Positions 34,942 through 43,226 are shown, counted from the stretch's first letter. The stretch is 64,000 bases of DNA from Bryobacterales bacterium (GCA_020847045.1 JADLCT010000058.1:83388-147387), one strand, 5' to 3'. Notes: generated by a model not told the origin, from the sequence alone. Numbers and translations: made by a program.

Positions 34942-35685
34942 TCAACGTCCTGTGAGGAAGCGCGCCTTGGCGAACTTCAGGAAGTTATAGTAAGCGGCCA
35001 TGTAGGCGATGGCCAGGCCCTCGGGGCCGTCGAGGAAGCCGCGCTGGAGGAAGTAGGTGCGGAAGAAGGTCCAGGGGGGATCGAGGAGGAGTTGTGGCCA
35101 GCCGACGCGGCGGCCCTGGTCGATCATCTGCTGGGCGGCCAGTGTGGTGTAGCTGTCCAGGGTGCGGAGATGCTGGCTGAGGGAGTCGCAGGTGAAGTGG
35201 AGGAGGTTGCCTTCGAGGTGGCCGACGCGGCCGCGGACGCGTACGGATTCGTGAACGTAGTCGCCGACCCATTCGGCCTTGGTGCGGTTAAAGAGGCGGA
35301 CTTTGCGGTCAGGGTGCCAGCCGCCGTGTAGGATCCAGCGGCCGAGATACTGAGCCAGGCGGGGGAAGGTGTAGCCATCGAAGCGGGGGCCGTGTTTCTT
35401 GATCTGCCAGATTTCGCCTTCGAGAGTTTCGCTGAGGGCTTCGTCGGCGTCGATGGAGAGGATCCAGTCGTGAGCGGCCTGGCGGGAGGCGAAGTTTTTT
35501 TGTTTGGCGAAGCCGGGGACGGGGTTTTCGATGACGCGCGCGCCGAGATTGGCGGCGATTTCGGCGGTGCGGTCTGTGGACTTCGAATCGATGACGACGA
35601 TTTCGTCGCAGCAGCGTAGGCTTTCGATGGCGCGTGCGATGTTGCGCTCTTCGTTGAGGGTGATGATGGTGGCCGAGATCTTCAT
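34942..35685 (-). CDS. GT2-family glycosyltransferase (WaaE/KdtX-like)
   Basis: A 247-residue GT-A enzyme: 'ATIITLNEERNIARAIESL', 'CDEIVVIDSKSTDRTAEIA', and a DxD-type motif in 'DWILSIDADEALSE'. Acceptor-side motifs are 'HGGWHPDRKVRLFNR' and 'VGDYVHESVRV', as in lipopolysaccharide-core beta-glucosyltransferases of the WaaE/KdtX type. The ATG at 35685 is the natural family start. It follows the M50 protease gene by 7 bases and abuts the GT4 gene, implying one transcript. Confidence 0.88.
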   Translation of the reverse strand: MKISATIITLNEERNIARAIESLRCCDEIVVIDSKSTDRTAEIAANLGARVIENPVPGFAKQKNFASRQAAHDWILSIDADEALSETLEGEIWQIKKHGPRFDGYTFPRLAQYLGRWILHGGWHPDRKVRLFNRTKAEWVGDYVHESVRVRGRVGHLEGNLLHFTCDSLSQHLRTLDSYTTLAAQQMIDQGRRVGWPQLLLDPPWTFFRTYFLQRGFLDGPEGLAIAYMAAYYNFLKFAKARFLTGR

Positions 35686-35692
35686 GGTCCGC

Positions 35693-36637
35693 TCACTGTC
35701 CGGTGGCCGGCTCCAACAGCCGGATGGGGATGAGGCTGAAGGCGGAGAGAAAGATGGCGAGGCTGAGGAGGGCCAACGCCGCCCGGCCGGCGCCCATGGG
35801 CAAGCGGTCGTGGATGCGCGGATGCTTGCGCGCGAACAGGAAGAGGATGACGGCCCACACGATCCAGCTTTTCGAGTACAGGAAGCCGAGTGGGAGTAGG
35901 AGGGCGATGAAGATGTGGGTGAGGGTGCGGTGCCAGCGTCCGGCAAAGGAGTAGAGGATGTGGCCGCCGTCGAGTTGACCGATGGGTAGGAGGTTCAACG
36001 CGGTGGCGAGCAGGCCGACCCAGGCGGCGCGGCCGATGGGGTGGAGGTAGATGTCAGCGGGGGCGGCGCCGGGGAAGAGAAGCGACTGCGCTAAGGCGAG
36101 AAGGGGCGGGACGCCGAAGGCGATGTCGCCGCGCACATTGATTTCCGGGATCACCTTCGAATAGGCTACGCCGATGAACAAGGCGGGCACGAGGAAGATG
36201 AAACCGGCGAGGGGGCCGGCGACGCCGACATCGAACAACTGGCGGCGTGTGGGGATGGGAGAGCGGATGCGGATGAAGGCGCCGAGGGTGCCGATGATGG
36301 TGGGTGAGGGCAGGAAGTAGGGAAGCGAGGCGTCGATGCGGTAGTAGACGCAGGCGAGGTAGTGGCCCATTTCATGAGCCATGAGGATGGTGAGCAGAGT
36401 GAGGCTGAAGGGCAGGCCGGCAGCCAGGAGGGAGGGATCGGTGAAGAGGCGGGCGAAGGCGTCGAGGTCGTCGTCGGAGAACGGGGGGATGTTGTGAGCG
36501 AAATTATCGACGAGGCGCGCGCCCATGACCGTGGTGGTGAGCAGGGTGAGGGCGAGCAGGAGGACGTGGATCCAGACCCGGCCGGGCAAGCGCCGGGAGG
36601 TTCCGTGCGCCAATCCGGCCGGACTGAAAGAAGACAC
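35693..36637 (-). CDS. Site-2-protease-like M50 zinc metalloprotease
   Basis: A 314-residue membrane protease. The zinc motif HEMGH sits in 'LLTILMAHEMGHYLACVYY' (residues ~85-103). The third ligand motif is 'NLLPIGQLDGGHILYSF'. About seven hydrophobic segments flank these. Family enzymes cleave membrane-embedded substrates such as anti-sigma factors. It has a GTG start at 36637, 12 bases after the HU stop, and is followed 7 bases later by the GT2 gene. It could act on one of the anti-sigma-like proteins in this window, but nothing in the sequence proves that. Confidence 0.88.
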   Translation of the reverse strand: MSSFSPAGLAHGTSRRLPGRVWIHVLLLALTLLTTTVMGARLVDNFAHNIPPFSDDDLDAFARLFTDPSLLAAGLPFSLTLLTILMAHEMGHYLACVYYRIDASLPYFLPSPTIIGTLGAFIRIRSPIPTRRQLFDVGVAGPLAGFIFLVPALFIGVAYSKVIPEINVRGDIAFGVPPLLALAQSLLFPGAAPADIYLHPIGRAAWVGLLATALNLLPIGQLDGGHILYSFAGRWHRTLTHIFIALLLPLGFLYSKSWIVWAVILFLFARKHPRIHDRLPMGAGRAALALLSLAIFLSAFSLIPIRLLEPATGQ

Positions 36638-36649
36638 GGTGAGCCGTTA

Positions 36650-36916
36650 TTAGAGAGCCTGCAATTCTTTGCCAGGCTTGAAGCGGACGGCTTTGCCGGG
36701 GGGGATGGCCACCTCGGCGCCGGTGCGCGGGTTCCGTCCGATGCCCGTTTTGCGGGGGCGAACGTTGAAGATGCCGAAGCCGCGGAGTTCGATGCGTTCG
36801 CCGGAGCTGAGCGCCCGTTTCATGCTTTCGAAGACCGTCTCGACGGCCATCTCGGCTTTCGTCTTGGTGATGCCGGTTTTATTGACGACTTCGTTGATGA
36901 TATCGAGTTTAATCAA
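36650..36916 (-). CDS. hup: HU-family DNA-binding protein
   Basis: An 88-residue histone-like protein: 'INEVVNKTGITKTKAEMAVETVF', 'RIELRGFGIFNVRPRK' and 'GRNPRTGAEVAIPPG', the DNA-clasping beta-arm with its Pro. It starts at a TTG (36916) preceded by GGAGGAAGA. An in-frame ATG at 36991 lies upstream of the predicted -10 box and would give a non-homologous 25-residue leader, so it is rejected. HU bends and compacts DNA. The gene leads a minus-strand run with the M50 protease and two glycosyltransferases. Confidence 0.9.
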   Translation of the reverse strand: MIKLDIINEVVNKTGITKTKAEMAVETVFESMKRALSSGERIELRGFGIFNVRPRKTGIGRNPRTGAEVAIPPGKAVRFKPGKELQAL

Positions 36917-36968
36917 GTCTTCCTCCCCTGCGCCGTCGCGCCCAAGGTCGCGCGCTGCCCACAACCAG

Positions 36969-36998
36969 ATGATATGATTGGCTTTAATCATTTGTCAA
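36969..36998 (-). promoter_or_regulatory. Sigma-70-type promoter of the HU gene
   Basis: On the minus strand TTGACA (36993-36998, a perfect -35) and TATCAT (36969-36974) are separated by 18 bases. Transcription would start near 36962, leaving a leader of about 45 bases before the TTG start. This is the best promoter match I found in the window. Confidence 0.7.
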
Positions 36999-37006
36999 AT
37001 CGCCGG

Positions 37007-37498
37007 ATGGAAGGAGAGGCCAAGCCATTGGACGGACGTGAATTCCGCCGCTGCTGCGGGCAGTTTGCCACGGGTGTGGCGGTGGCCTGTGTAATTGGCT
37101 TGGATGGCGCGCCGCACGGGCTTACGGTGAACAGTTTCACTTCGGTGTCGCTTGAGCCGCCCCTGATTCTGATTTGTGTTGGACACGACTCAACCATCTT
37201 GGAGTTGTTCCATACGCGAGGCCGATTCGGTTTGAGTTTTCTGCGCGCGGAGCAGCGCGACCTTTCGAACCGTTTTGCGATGCGGGGGCAGGACCGGTTT
37301 CAGGGGGTGGACTGGCACGAGGGGGATGGAGGAGTTCCGCTGCTGGATGCATCGCTGGCGGATATGGAGTGTGAGGTTGAGCAGGCGGTGAGGGCGGGCG
37401 ATCACGACGTGCTGATTGCGCGAGTGAGTTCGGCGGCGGTGCATGGCGGCATTCCTCTGCTGTATTTCAACAGCGCGTATGCGAACCTGCGGGACTAG
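37007..37498 (+). CDS. Flavin reductase-like FMN-binding protein
   Basis: A 163-residue split-barrel flavoprotein of the flavin reductase family: 'FRRCCGQFATGVAVACVIG', 'GLTVNSFTSVSLEPPLILICV' and 'FGLSFLRAEQRDLSNRFA', ending with 'GIPLLYFNSAYANL'. It would reduce FMN or FAD with NAD(P)H, often for a partner monooxygenase; none is visible nearby. The start is uncertain between ATG 37007 and TTG 37027 (the latter after AAGGAGAGG). The frame is open far upstream but antisense to HU and the M50 gene. A membrane-protein gene follows after 3 bases. Confidence 0.85.
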   Translation: MEGEAKPLDGREFRRCCGQFATGVAVACVIGLDGAPHGLTVNSFTSVSLEPPLILICVGHDSTILELFHTRGRFGLSFLRAEQRDLSNRFAMRGQDRFQGVDWHEGDGGVPLLDASLADMECEVEQAVRAGDHDVLIARVSSAAVHGGIPLLYFNSAYANLRD

Positions 37499-37501
37499 AC
37501 G

Positions 37502-38293
37502 ATGAGCGGGGTGTTCACCAACATGGGGCAGGGAAGCCGGCTGTTGCACTGGACGGGCTGGATTCAGATTGGGCTGGCGATTGTGTTTCTGTTCTGCGGC
37601 GCGTTTGATGAGACGCGGGTATACGGCGAGAGTGTGTGGCTGAAACCCATCCGGTACAGTGTGTCGATTGCGTTGTATGTGTGGACGATGGCGCTGTTGC
37701 TGCGGCCACTGCGCGGCTGGAGTGTGTCGGCGTGGCTGGCAAGGGGTATTGCGCTCACCATGTTCACGGAGATTCTGCTGATCGCGTTGCAGTCGGCGCG
37801 TGGGATGCCGTCGCACTTCAACAACAAGACGCCGCAGGACGCCACGATCTTCGCGGTGATGGGCCTGATGATGCTGTTGAACGCGCTGCTGGTATTTGGG
37901 GTGTTCCTTGGCTATGTGTGGCGTGAGTCAGGGTTAGATGCCGTGCTGGTGGCGGGGATTCGCACAGGGCTGGTTCTATTCATGATGGGCAGCTTGGCGG
38001 GCGTGATCATGGTGGTGCTGCAGGGCCACACGATTGGAGCAGGCGATGGTGGGCCGGGTCTGCCCTTTGTGGGCTGGTCCGCGATGCATGGCGACTTGCG
38101 GATAGCCCATGCGGTGGGGTTACACGGATTGCAGGTGATTCCACTGGCGGCATGGTGGATATCGACGCGCATGAGAGGCAGTAGCCGCACGGCGCAGGCG
38201 GCGGCGCTGCTGGTGGTGTCACTCGGCTATCTGGGTGTGCTCGTTTTCACTTTGCGGCAGGCGTTTGCGGGGCAACCGCTGTTGCGGGCGTAA
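37502..38293 (+). CDS. Seven-helix membrane protein, function unknown
   Basis: A 263-residue polytopic protein with about seven hydrophobic segments, e.g. 'IQIGLAIVFLFCGAF', 'GLMMLLNALLVFGVFLGYVW' and 'LVLFMMGSLAGVIMVVLQG'. A conserved-looking histidine-rich stretch ('WSAMHGDLRIAHAVGLHGLQVIPL') could bind metal or heme. I do not recognise the family. It starts 3 bases after the flavin reductase-like gene, so the two are probably cotranscribed, and it is the last host-type gene before the phage-like block. A small GAATC/GATTC hairpin follows at 38311-38323. Confidence 0.75.
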   Translation: MSGVFTNMGQGSRLLHWTGWIQIGLAIVFLFCGAFDETRVYGESVWLKPIRYSVSIALYVWTMALLLRPLRGWSVSAWLARGIALTMFTEILLIALQSARGMPSHFNNKTPQDATIFAVMGLMMLLNALLVFGVFLGYVWRESGLDAVLVAGIRTGLVLFMMGSLAGVIMVVLQGHTIGAGDGGPGLPFVGWSAMHGDLRIAHAVGLHGLQVIPLAAWWISTRMRGSSRTAQAAALLVVSLGYLGVLVFTLRQAFAGQPLLRA

Positions 38294-38524
38294 GTTTAGG
38301 GCGGCGGAGAGAATCGGCGATTCCGGCGAATTTCCGCATTCAGTCTCGCTCGTACTTTCCATCTTTCCTTCAGTCCATTCTCCAGGAGTTAGGGTTGGCG
38401 TACTGACGGCGTGTTCACCGTGAGTAGAGGAAAATTGTGTCTTTGTTTTTGGAAAGTTACGGCGATTGAAAGAGAGCCGGAAGTAGGTGGGCGTTTAGGC
38501 TGGGGGTGTCCGGAGGGTTGAAGA

Positions 38525-38764
38525 GTGAGACGTGAATCGACGAAGCAACGAACTCGGGCCAAGCCGGATGAGGGTGTGGGCGGAGGGGCGGGTGGACCCG
38601 ATGCCGCGGTGCGCATGCTGGTTGAGCAAGCGCTGCGGCAGAAGGGGAGCGCGACGATGAACCCTACGCTGCGGGAGTTGATGACGCTACTGAATATGTG
38701 GCGGAGCCTGCCGGAGGATATGCCGCGCGAGGTGGAGCTTGAATGGCGTGAGGAAGAGGAGTGA
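38525..38764 (+). CDS. Small phage protein, candidate small terminase subunit
   Basis: A 79-residue protein with a GTG start, GGAGG nine bases upstream, and a 4-base overlap with the large terminase gene. The N-terminus is basic and Gly-rich; the rest is helical ('PTLRELMTLLNMWRSLPEDM') with an acidic tail (EWREEEE). Position suggests a small terminase subunit. The size is below that of most TerS proteins and no helix-turn-helix DNA-binding domain is visible, so only oligomerisation and ATPase contact would be left. The assignment is by position. Confidence 0.5.
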   Translation: MRRESTKQRTRAKPDEGVGGGAGGPDAAVRMLVEQALRQKGSATMNPTLRELMTLLNMWRSLPEDMPREVELEWREEEE

Positions 38765-40044
38765 AGAGCCGGAGGGTGATCCGGTACACGCCGCTGGAAT
38801 CGCAGGCGTCGTTTCATGGCCTCAAGACCCGGTTCAAGGGATTTTCAGGGCCGGTGGGCTCGGGCAAGAGCAAGGCTCTCTGTTACGAGGCGATCCGGTT
38901 GAGTTACGAAAACCGGGGAGGACGTGGACTACTTGGTGCGCCGACTTACCGGATGCTGCTGGATGCGGCGGCGCCAGCGCTGTTGGAAACCCTGGAGCGA
39001 CATAAGCTGCCTTTCCTTTATAAACGCGCGGAGCAGCAGATTGTGCTGCGCGATGTGGGGGCAACGATCTACTTGCGAGGGCTGGCGGAGAGTACGCCGC
39101 TGCGAGGGCTCAATTTGTGCTGGTTCGGCGTGGATGAGCTGACGTATGCGCACGAGGAGGCATGGCAACAATTGGAGGCGCGGCTGCGCGACCCCCAGGC
39201 GCGGGAGTACTGCGGATTCGGTGTGTGGACTCCCAAGGGACAGGATTGGGTGTACCGGAAGTTTGTGGACAGCCGGGACGCTGACTATGGCGTAGTGCTG
39301 GCGAAACCGTTTGAGAACCGGCACATACTTGAACGGAACCCAAGATACTATGACGTTCTGAAGAACTCATACACGGAACGTGACTATCAGCAGGAGGTGC
39401 TGGGGCAGTATACAGCCGTGGATTCGAACCTGGTGTATGCATCTTTTGACCGCGGTGAGAATATCGTGGATTGCGCGTATCAGCCGAAGGGGCCGTTGCT
39501 GTGGGCGTTCGACTTCAATGTTGATCCGATGTGTTCCGTAGTGGCGCAGAGAGTGGGCAAGGATGTACATGTAATCGATGAAATCGTGCTGCGGCGGTCC
39601 GGAACCGAGGAAATGTGTCTGGAGTTTACGAACCGGTATGGGCGGCACGAAGGGCCTCTGCGGGTATATGGCGACGCGAGCGGACATGCCCGAAGCACCA
39701 AGGGAGCGAGCGATTACGACCTGGTGCGCAGGTGTTTGGGACGCCATAGCGGTTTGCGGTATACGCTGATGGCGCCGCGGCGGAATCCAGCGGTACGAGA
39801 TAGGGTGGCGCTGGTGAACGCCTTGATGAAGAACGCGGCCGGGGAGCGTAGGTTGAGAGTAGATGGACGCTGCCGGGAGTTGATTCTGGACTTTGTCCAG
39901 ATGAGGTTCAAGGGGGGCTCATCGTTGCTTGACAAAGACAGTGATGGTGACAGGAGCCACTTATCGGACGCGTTAGGGTATCTGCTGTGGCAGGAGTTTG
40001 CGCAGTCGGGGACGGTAGGGGAGCGCGCGCAGCCACTGATTTGA
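38761..40044 (+). CDS. Phage terminase large subunit
   Basis: A 427-residue packaging motor. The ATPase has Walker A 'GPVGSGKSKA' (Lys36), a Walker B-like 'LCWFGVDELTYAH' with Asp125/Glu126 and a coupling motif near 'GVWTPKGQ' (C-motif position). The RNase H-like nuclease has Asp251 ('WAFDFNVDP'), Asp305 ('VYGDASG') and Asp403 ('SHLSDALGYLLW'). All expected acidic residues are present, so it looks functional. It cuts and pumps DNA into the procapsid. A GTG start at 38761 overlaps the small upstream gene. The next frame begins 5 bases after the stop. Confidence 0.92.
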   Translation: MKSRRVIRYTPLESQASFHGLKTRFKGFSGPVGSGKSKALCYEAIRLSYENRGGRGLLGAPTYRMLLDAAAPALLETLERHKLPFLYKRAEQQIVLRDVGATIYLRGLAESTPLRGLNLCWFGVDELTYAHEEAWQQLEARLRDPQAREYCGFGVWTPKGQDWVYRKFVDSRDADYGVVLAKPFENRHILERNPRYYDVLKNSYTERDYQQEVLGQYTAVDSNLVYASFDRGENIVDCAYQPKGPLLWAFDFNVDPMCSVVAQRVGKDVHVIDEIVLRRSGTEEMCLEFTNRYGRHEGPLRVYGDASGHARSTKGASDYDLVRRCLGRHSGLRYTLMAPRRNPAVRDRVALVNALMKNAAGERRLRVDGRCRELILDFVQMRFKGGSSLLDKDSDGDRSHLSDALGYLLWQEFAQSGTVGERAQPLI

Positions 40045-40049
40045 GCCGG

Positions 40050-40142
40050 ATGGGAAGAATACGCCAGGTGCGTATCGGGGTCGTAGTGTGCCCGTGGCGG
40101 GAAGAGCTGCGGCAGAAGGCATTGGAGAACCGAAGACGATGA
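40050..40142 (+). CDS. Possible 30-residue microprotein between terminase and portal
   Basis: An ATG at 40050, 5 bases after the terminase stop, opens 30 codons ending in a TGA that overlaps the portal ATG (ATGA, 40139-40142). The product is strongly basic ('WREELRQKALENRRR'). It may be a leader frame that couples terminase and portal translation rather than a functional protein. Support is only the tight spacing at both ends. Confidence 0.35.
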   Translation: MGRIRQVRIGVVVCPWREELRQKALENRRR

Positions 40143-41494
40143 TACAGGAACGGCCGGACTACAGGGACAAACTTACTGTATGGCACACGGCGAGGTGCCT
40201 ATATTACGGCGGCGAGTCGATGAAGAGGAATGCTGAGTTGTTCCTGGCGCGACGGCAGAAGGAACCGCTTGAGGTATACCGGGAGCGCATCGCGTCGGCG
40301 TACTACGAAAATTATATCGGCTCGATTATCGACTGGTATGTTTCGGCGGCATTCCGGCGGGAACCGGTGGTGTTCACGCATGAGGCGGGTGACCGGGCCA
40401 AGAGGATTGTGTCGCAGTTCCTGGACAACTGCGACCAGCGAGGCACATCGCTGACGGATTTTTTCCGGACTGTGGTAAGGGACGCGATGGTGTTTGGCGA
40501 GGCGCACCTGATTGTTGACTTTCCGGCTCCGGAAGATGCTGGCGGGGGACAGGCAAGGGGGAGAGGCGATCAAGCGTACCTAGTGAACTGTGCGCCCGAG
40601 CAGATTGTGGAATGGGGCGTGGATGAGTTGGGAGCGCCTGAGTACGCCAAGGTGGCTGTACGTACGGAAAACGCAGGCCGCGAGATGGGCGCTGGTGAGA
40701 GGGGTAACCGGTATTACGAGTACACGCGCGATGGGATGCGCGTTTTGGACGTGCGTACGGATGGCGGCGGGAATGCGCGGGCGGAAACCGTGCGGGAGGG
40801 GCCGCACTGTTTGAGCCACCAGGGCATGTTGCCGATTGTGAAACTCGAAACGCCGCCCGGGTTGTGGATGATGGAGCGCGCTGGAAACGTTCAGGTGGAG
40901 CACTTCAACAAGGCGAATGCGCTTTCGTGGGCTTTGAGCATGGGTCTGTATGCGACACCGGTTGTGTATTCGGACCGGGAGTGGAACCAGATTGCCGGCG
41001 AGAGTTACTTCATCCAACTTTCTCCGGAAGACAAGTTTGGCTGGACGGAACCGGAAGGAAAGGTTTATCAGATTGCATCTCAAAACCTGGAGAGGTTGAA
41101 GGCGGAGATCTTTCGTGTGTGCCACCTGTCGGGCCAGGGCGGTGTGAGCGGTAGCACAATTCAGCAGTCCGGTTTGAGCAAGCAGCGGGACTTTCAGGTG
41201 ACGCAAGAGATGCTGCGGGCGCTGGGAGCGTGGGTGAAAAAGGGCATGAAGCGTGTGCTGGAGCAAGTCCTGCGGGCGTGGGATGAGTCGGCCGTGGTGA
41301 TCGTGTCCGGGATGGACCAGTTCGACATAGGGGAATTTACTTCGGAGTTGAGCGACGCCGAGAGGCTGCTGTCTCTGCGGATTGGGTCACGGACGCTGGA
41401 GAAGCAGATTCACAAGAAGCTGGCCTTGCAGTTCTTGAGCGATATGAGGCAGGAGGTGAAGGACGCGATTGTGAAGGAGATCGAGAACTCATGA
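40139..41494 (+). CDS. Phage portal protein
   Basis: A 451-residue protein beginning 'MIQERPDYRDKLTVWHTARC'. Portal-type features: 'YYENYIGSIIDWYVSAAFRR', 'DFFRTVVRDAMVFGEAHLIV', 'HFNKANALSWALSMGLYATP' and a helical C-terminus with 'GVSGSTIQQSGLSKQRDF', resembling DUF4055-type portals. It forms the dodecameric channel for DNA. The ATG at 40139 is preferred to an in-frame GTG at 40088 because it overlaps the microprotein stop (ATGA), with GGAGAA upstream. It overlaps the scaffold-like gene (ATGA at 41491). Confidence 0.85.
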   Translation: MIQERPDYRDKLTVWHTARCLYYGGESMKRNAELFLARRQKEPLEVYRERIASAYYENYIGSIIDWYVSAAFRREPVVFTHEAGDRAKRIVSQFLDNCDQRGTSLTDFFRTVVRDAMVFGEAHLIVDFPAPEDAGGGQARGRGDQAYLVNCAPEQIVEWGVDELGAPEYAKVAVRTENAGREMGAGERGNRYYEYTRDGMRVLDVRTDGGGNARAETVREGPHCLSHQGMLPIVKLETPPGLWMMERAGNVQVEHFNKANALSWALSMGLYATPVVYSDREWNQIAGESYFIQLSPEDKFGWTEPEGKVYQIASQNLERLKAEIFRVCHLSGQGGVSGSTIQQSGLSKQRDFQVTQEMLRALGAWVKKGMKRVLEQVLRAWDESAVVIVSGMDQFDIGEFTSELSDAERLLSLRIGSRTLEKQIHKKLALQFLSDMRQEVKDAIVKEIENS

Positions 41495-42138
41495 GAGGGC
41501 CGGAAGTGGACGCGCCACTGGTTGAGCCGCTGGGAGGACAAGAGGCTGTGCCGGAAGTGGAGCAGACGCCGCCCAGCAGGGTGGCAGACGAAGGCGAGGG
41601 CTCCGAGCTTTTGGAGGCGCGCCTGGAGAAGCGGATGAACGAGATGTTTGCCGTCCGGGTGGAAGCTGTAAGAGCCGAGCATGGCCGGGAGAGCGATGCT
41701 GCCCAGGCCCGGGTGCGGGAGTTACTGGCTGAGTTGGCTGCGAATAAGAATGAAATCGAGTCACTACGAGCGGACCGTTCGTACTTAGAGCGCGAGTTCT
41801 TCATCAAGAAGCGGGCGCAAGAGCTTGGCGTGGAGAATACCGATTTGATTCATCGCGCAGTCCGTGACGATTTAGTGGAGAGAACCAGAGGGAACTGGGT
41901 GGCTGTGGTGGATGGGCGGGACGTTCCGGCCACGCAGTATCTCGCGGAGTTTGTACGAAACAATCCGGAGTTGTTGCCGCCGAGGCGAACGCACGGTGGG
42001 GGAGTTCCGGTGATGAGGCCGGACAAGGTGGCGGGGGTGGATCTGGAAGAGATCCGGCCGGGGATGGACCCAGGCACGGTGAAACGGGTACGGGAAGCGA
42101 TCGGCCGGGTGATCGGACAGAACCGGACAGGGTTGTAA
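41491..42138 (+). CDS. Scaffold-like phage head protein
   Basis: A 215-residue, highly charged, helix-rich protein. Residues 1-30 are disordered and acidic. Residues ~35-105 form a predicted coiled coil ('LLEARLEKRMNEMFAVRVEAV', 'LLAELAANKNEIESLRADRSYL'). The C-terminus is basic. Its place between portal and coat, its composition and its coiled coil fit an internal scaffold used with P22-like coats. No protease motif (Ser/His/Asp) was recognised. A 113-base gap to the coat gene contains small hairpins and the coat ribosome binding site. Confidence 0.6.
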   Translation: MRGPEVDAPLVEPLGGQEAVPEVEQTPPSRVADEGEGSELLEARLEKRMNEMFAVRVEAVRAEHGRESDAAQARVRELLAELAANKNEIESLRADRSYLEREFFIKKRAQELGVENTDLIHRAVRDDLVERTRGNWVAVVDGRDVPATQYLAEFVRNNPELLPPRRTHGGGVPVMRPDKVAGVDLEEIRPGMDPGTVKRVREAIGRVIGQNRTGL

Positions 42139-42251
42139 GTCGAAGCTTCGTGTTGAGGAAGGGGGGAGGCGTGCGCCAAGGCTCCGGCACTCAACGAGAC
42201 CAAGCGGAGCACAGGAATGTGCTCAGAAACTAACTGAGGAGAGGTGTAAGA

Positions 42252-43163
42252 ATGCCAATGATTACTTCAGCAAACGTGGCGCAAGCTATCGTGAAGCTGG
42301 TAGCCGCGGATGCGTTGCCGTCCCTGATGGGAAACCTGGTGATGGGCAACCTGGTGAACCGCCAGTTTGAACCGTCGCTGGCGCAGGCGGGCGATACGGT
42401 GAATGTGCCGATTCCGCCGACGCTAGTGGCAAACAATATTTCCGAGGGCGGCAGCGTGACGACGCAGAACCCGAACCTGGGCAATGCATCGCTTGTGCTG
42501 AATACGCACGCCGAGGCGACGTTCCAGATTCCGGACGTGACCAAGGTGCTGGCAGTTCCTGATCTGTTGTCGCTGTACATGCAACCGGCGGTAGTGGCTC
42601 TGGCAGAGAAGATTGAGGGCGACCTGCTTGGGCTGTACGGGCAGTTCACCGCGAATGCGGCGCTGGGCTCGGGCGGTACGGCGTTGACCGAATCGGTGGT
42701 GGACCAGGCCGAAACAGTGCTCTTCAACGCCAAGGTTCCAGCCAGGCTGCCGCGGTACATGATTCTGGGCGGAGACGCGTACTCGCAGATTCGCCAAATA
42801 TCGAGGTTCAGCGAGTACAGTTCCGCCGGTGAAGCTGGATTGCGCGCGTTGATCGACGGTGCGGTGGGCCGCATGAAGAACTTCTTTGTGTTTCGTTCGC
42901 AGTTCGTGCCCAAGACGGGGAGCACGCCTGTGACGTCGCACAACCTTGCCTTTGCGTCCGACGCGATTGGCTTGGTGATGCGACGGTTGCCCCAACCGCT
43001 GCCTGGTACTGGGGCCATTGCCGAATACGCGGAATTGGGCAATTTCGGCATGCGAGTGGTGATGAGTTACCAGCCGAACACATTATCGCAGCAGTTCACT
43101 GTGGACGTGCTGTATGGTGCCGGCGTGTTGCGTAACAACCATGCCGTCGTCGTGCGGAGCTAG
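42252..43163 (+). CDS. Major capsid protein (P22 coat-like, HK97 fold)
   Basis: A 303-residue coat protein: 'LPSLMGNLVMGNLVNRQFEPS' and 'AGDTVNVPIPPTLVANNIS' at the N-terminus, a long helix 'PAVVALAEKIEGDLLGLYGQF', and the C-terminal strands 'GLVMRRLPQPLPGTGAIAEY' and 'FGMRVVMSYQPNTLSQQFTVDVLYG', as in the P22 coat family. It has the strongest ribosome binding site of the block (GGAGAGG), as expected for the most abundant protein. No delta-domain length for proteolytic maturation is evident. A stable hairpin follows the stop (43173-43200). Confidence 0.85.
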   Translation: MPMITSANVAQAIVKLVAADALPSLMGNLVMGNLVNRQFEPSLAQAGDTVNVPIPPTLVANNISEGGSVTTQNPNLGNASLVLNTHAEATFQIPDVTKVLAVPDLLSLYMQPAVVALAEKIEGDLLGLYGQFTANAALGSGGTALTESVVDQAETVLFNAKVPARLPRYMILGGDAYSQIRQISRFSEYSSAGEAGLRALIDGAVGRMKNFFVFRSQFVPKTGSTPVTSHNLAFASDAIGLVMRRLPQPLPGTGAIAEYAELGNFGMRVVMSYQPNTLSQQFTVDVLYGAGVLRNNHAVVVRS

Positions 43164-43172
43164 TTGAATGGA

Positions 43173-43200
43173 TGGGGGCGTGGTGAGAGCCGCGCCCCCA
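43173..43200 (+). terminator. 11-bp hairpin after the coat gene, probable partial terminator or mRNA stabiliser
   Basis: TGGGGGCGTGG (43173-43183) pairs with CCGCGCCCCCA (43190-43200), including one G-U pair, around the loop TGAGAG. It lies 9 bases after the coat stop. There is no U-tract, so leaky termination or 3'-end protection of coat mRNA is more likely than full termination. Confidence 0.55.
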
Positions 43201-43226
43201 GTACGAGTGGAAAACGAATTCCGGCC

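Noticed and set aside
36917..36991. ATG at 36991 as the HU start
   Set aside because: It lies upstream of the predicted -10 box and would add a non-homologous leader. The TTG at 36916 has a strong ribosome binding site and gives the usual HU length.
36362..37006. 215-codon upstream extension of the flavin reductase frame
   Set aside because: It is antisense to the M50 and HU genes. The flavin reductase fold begins after 37007.
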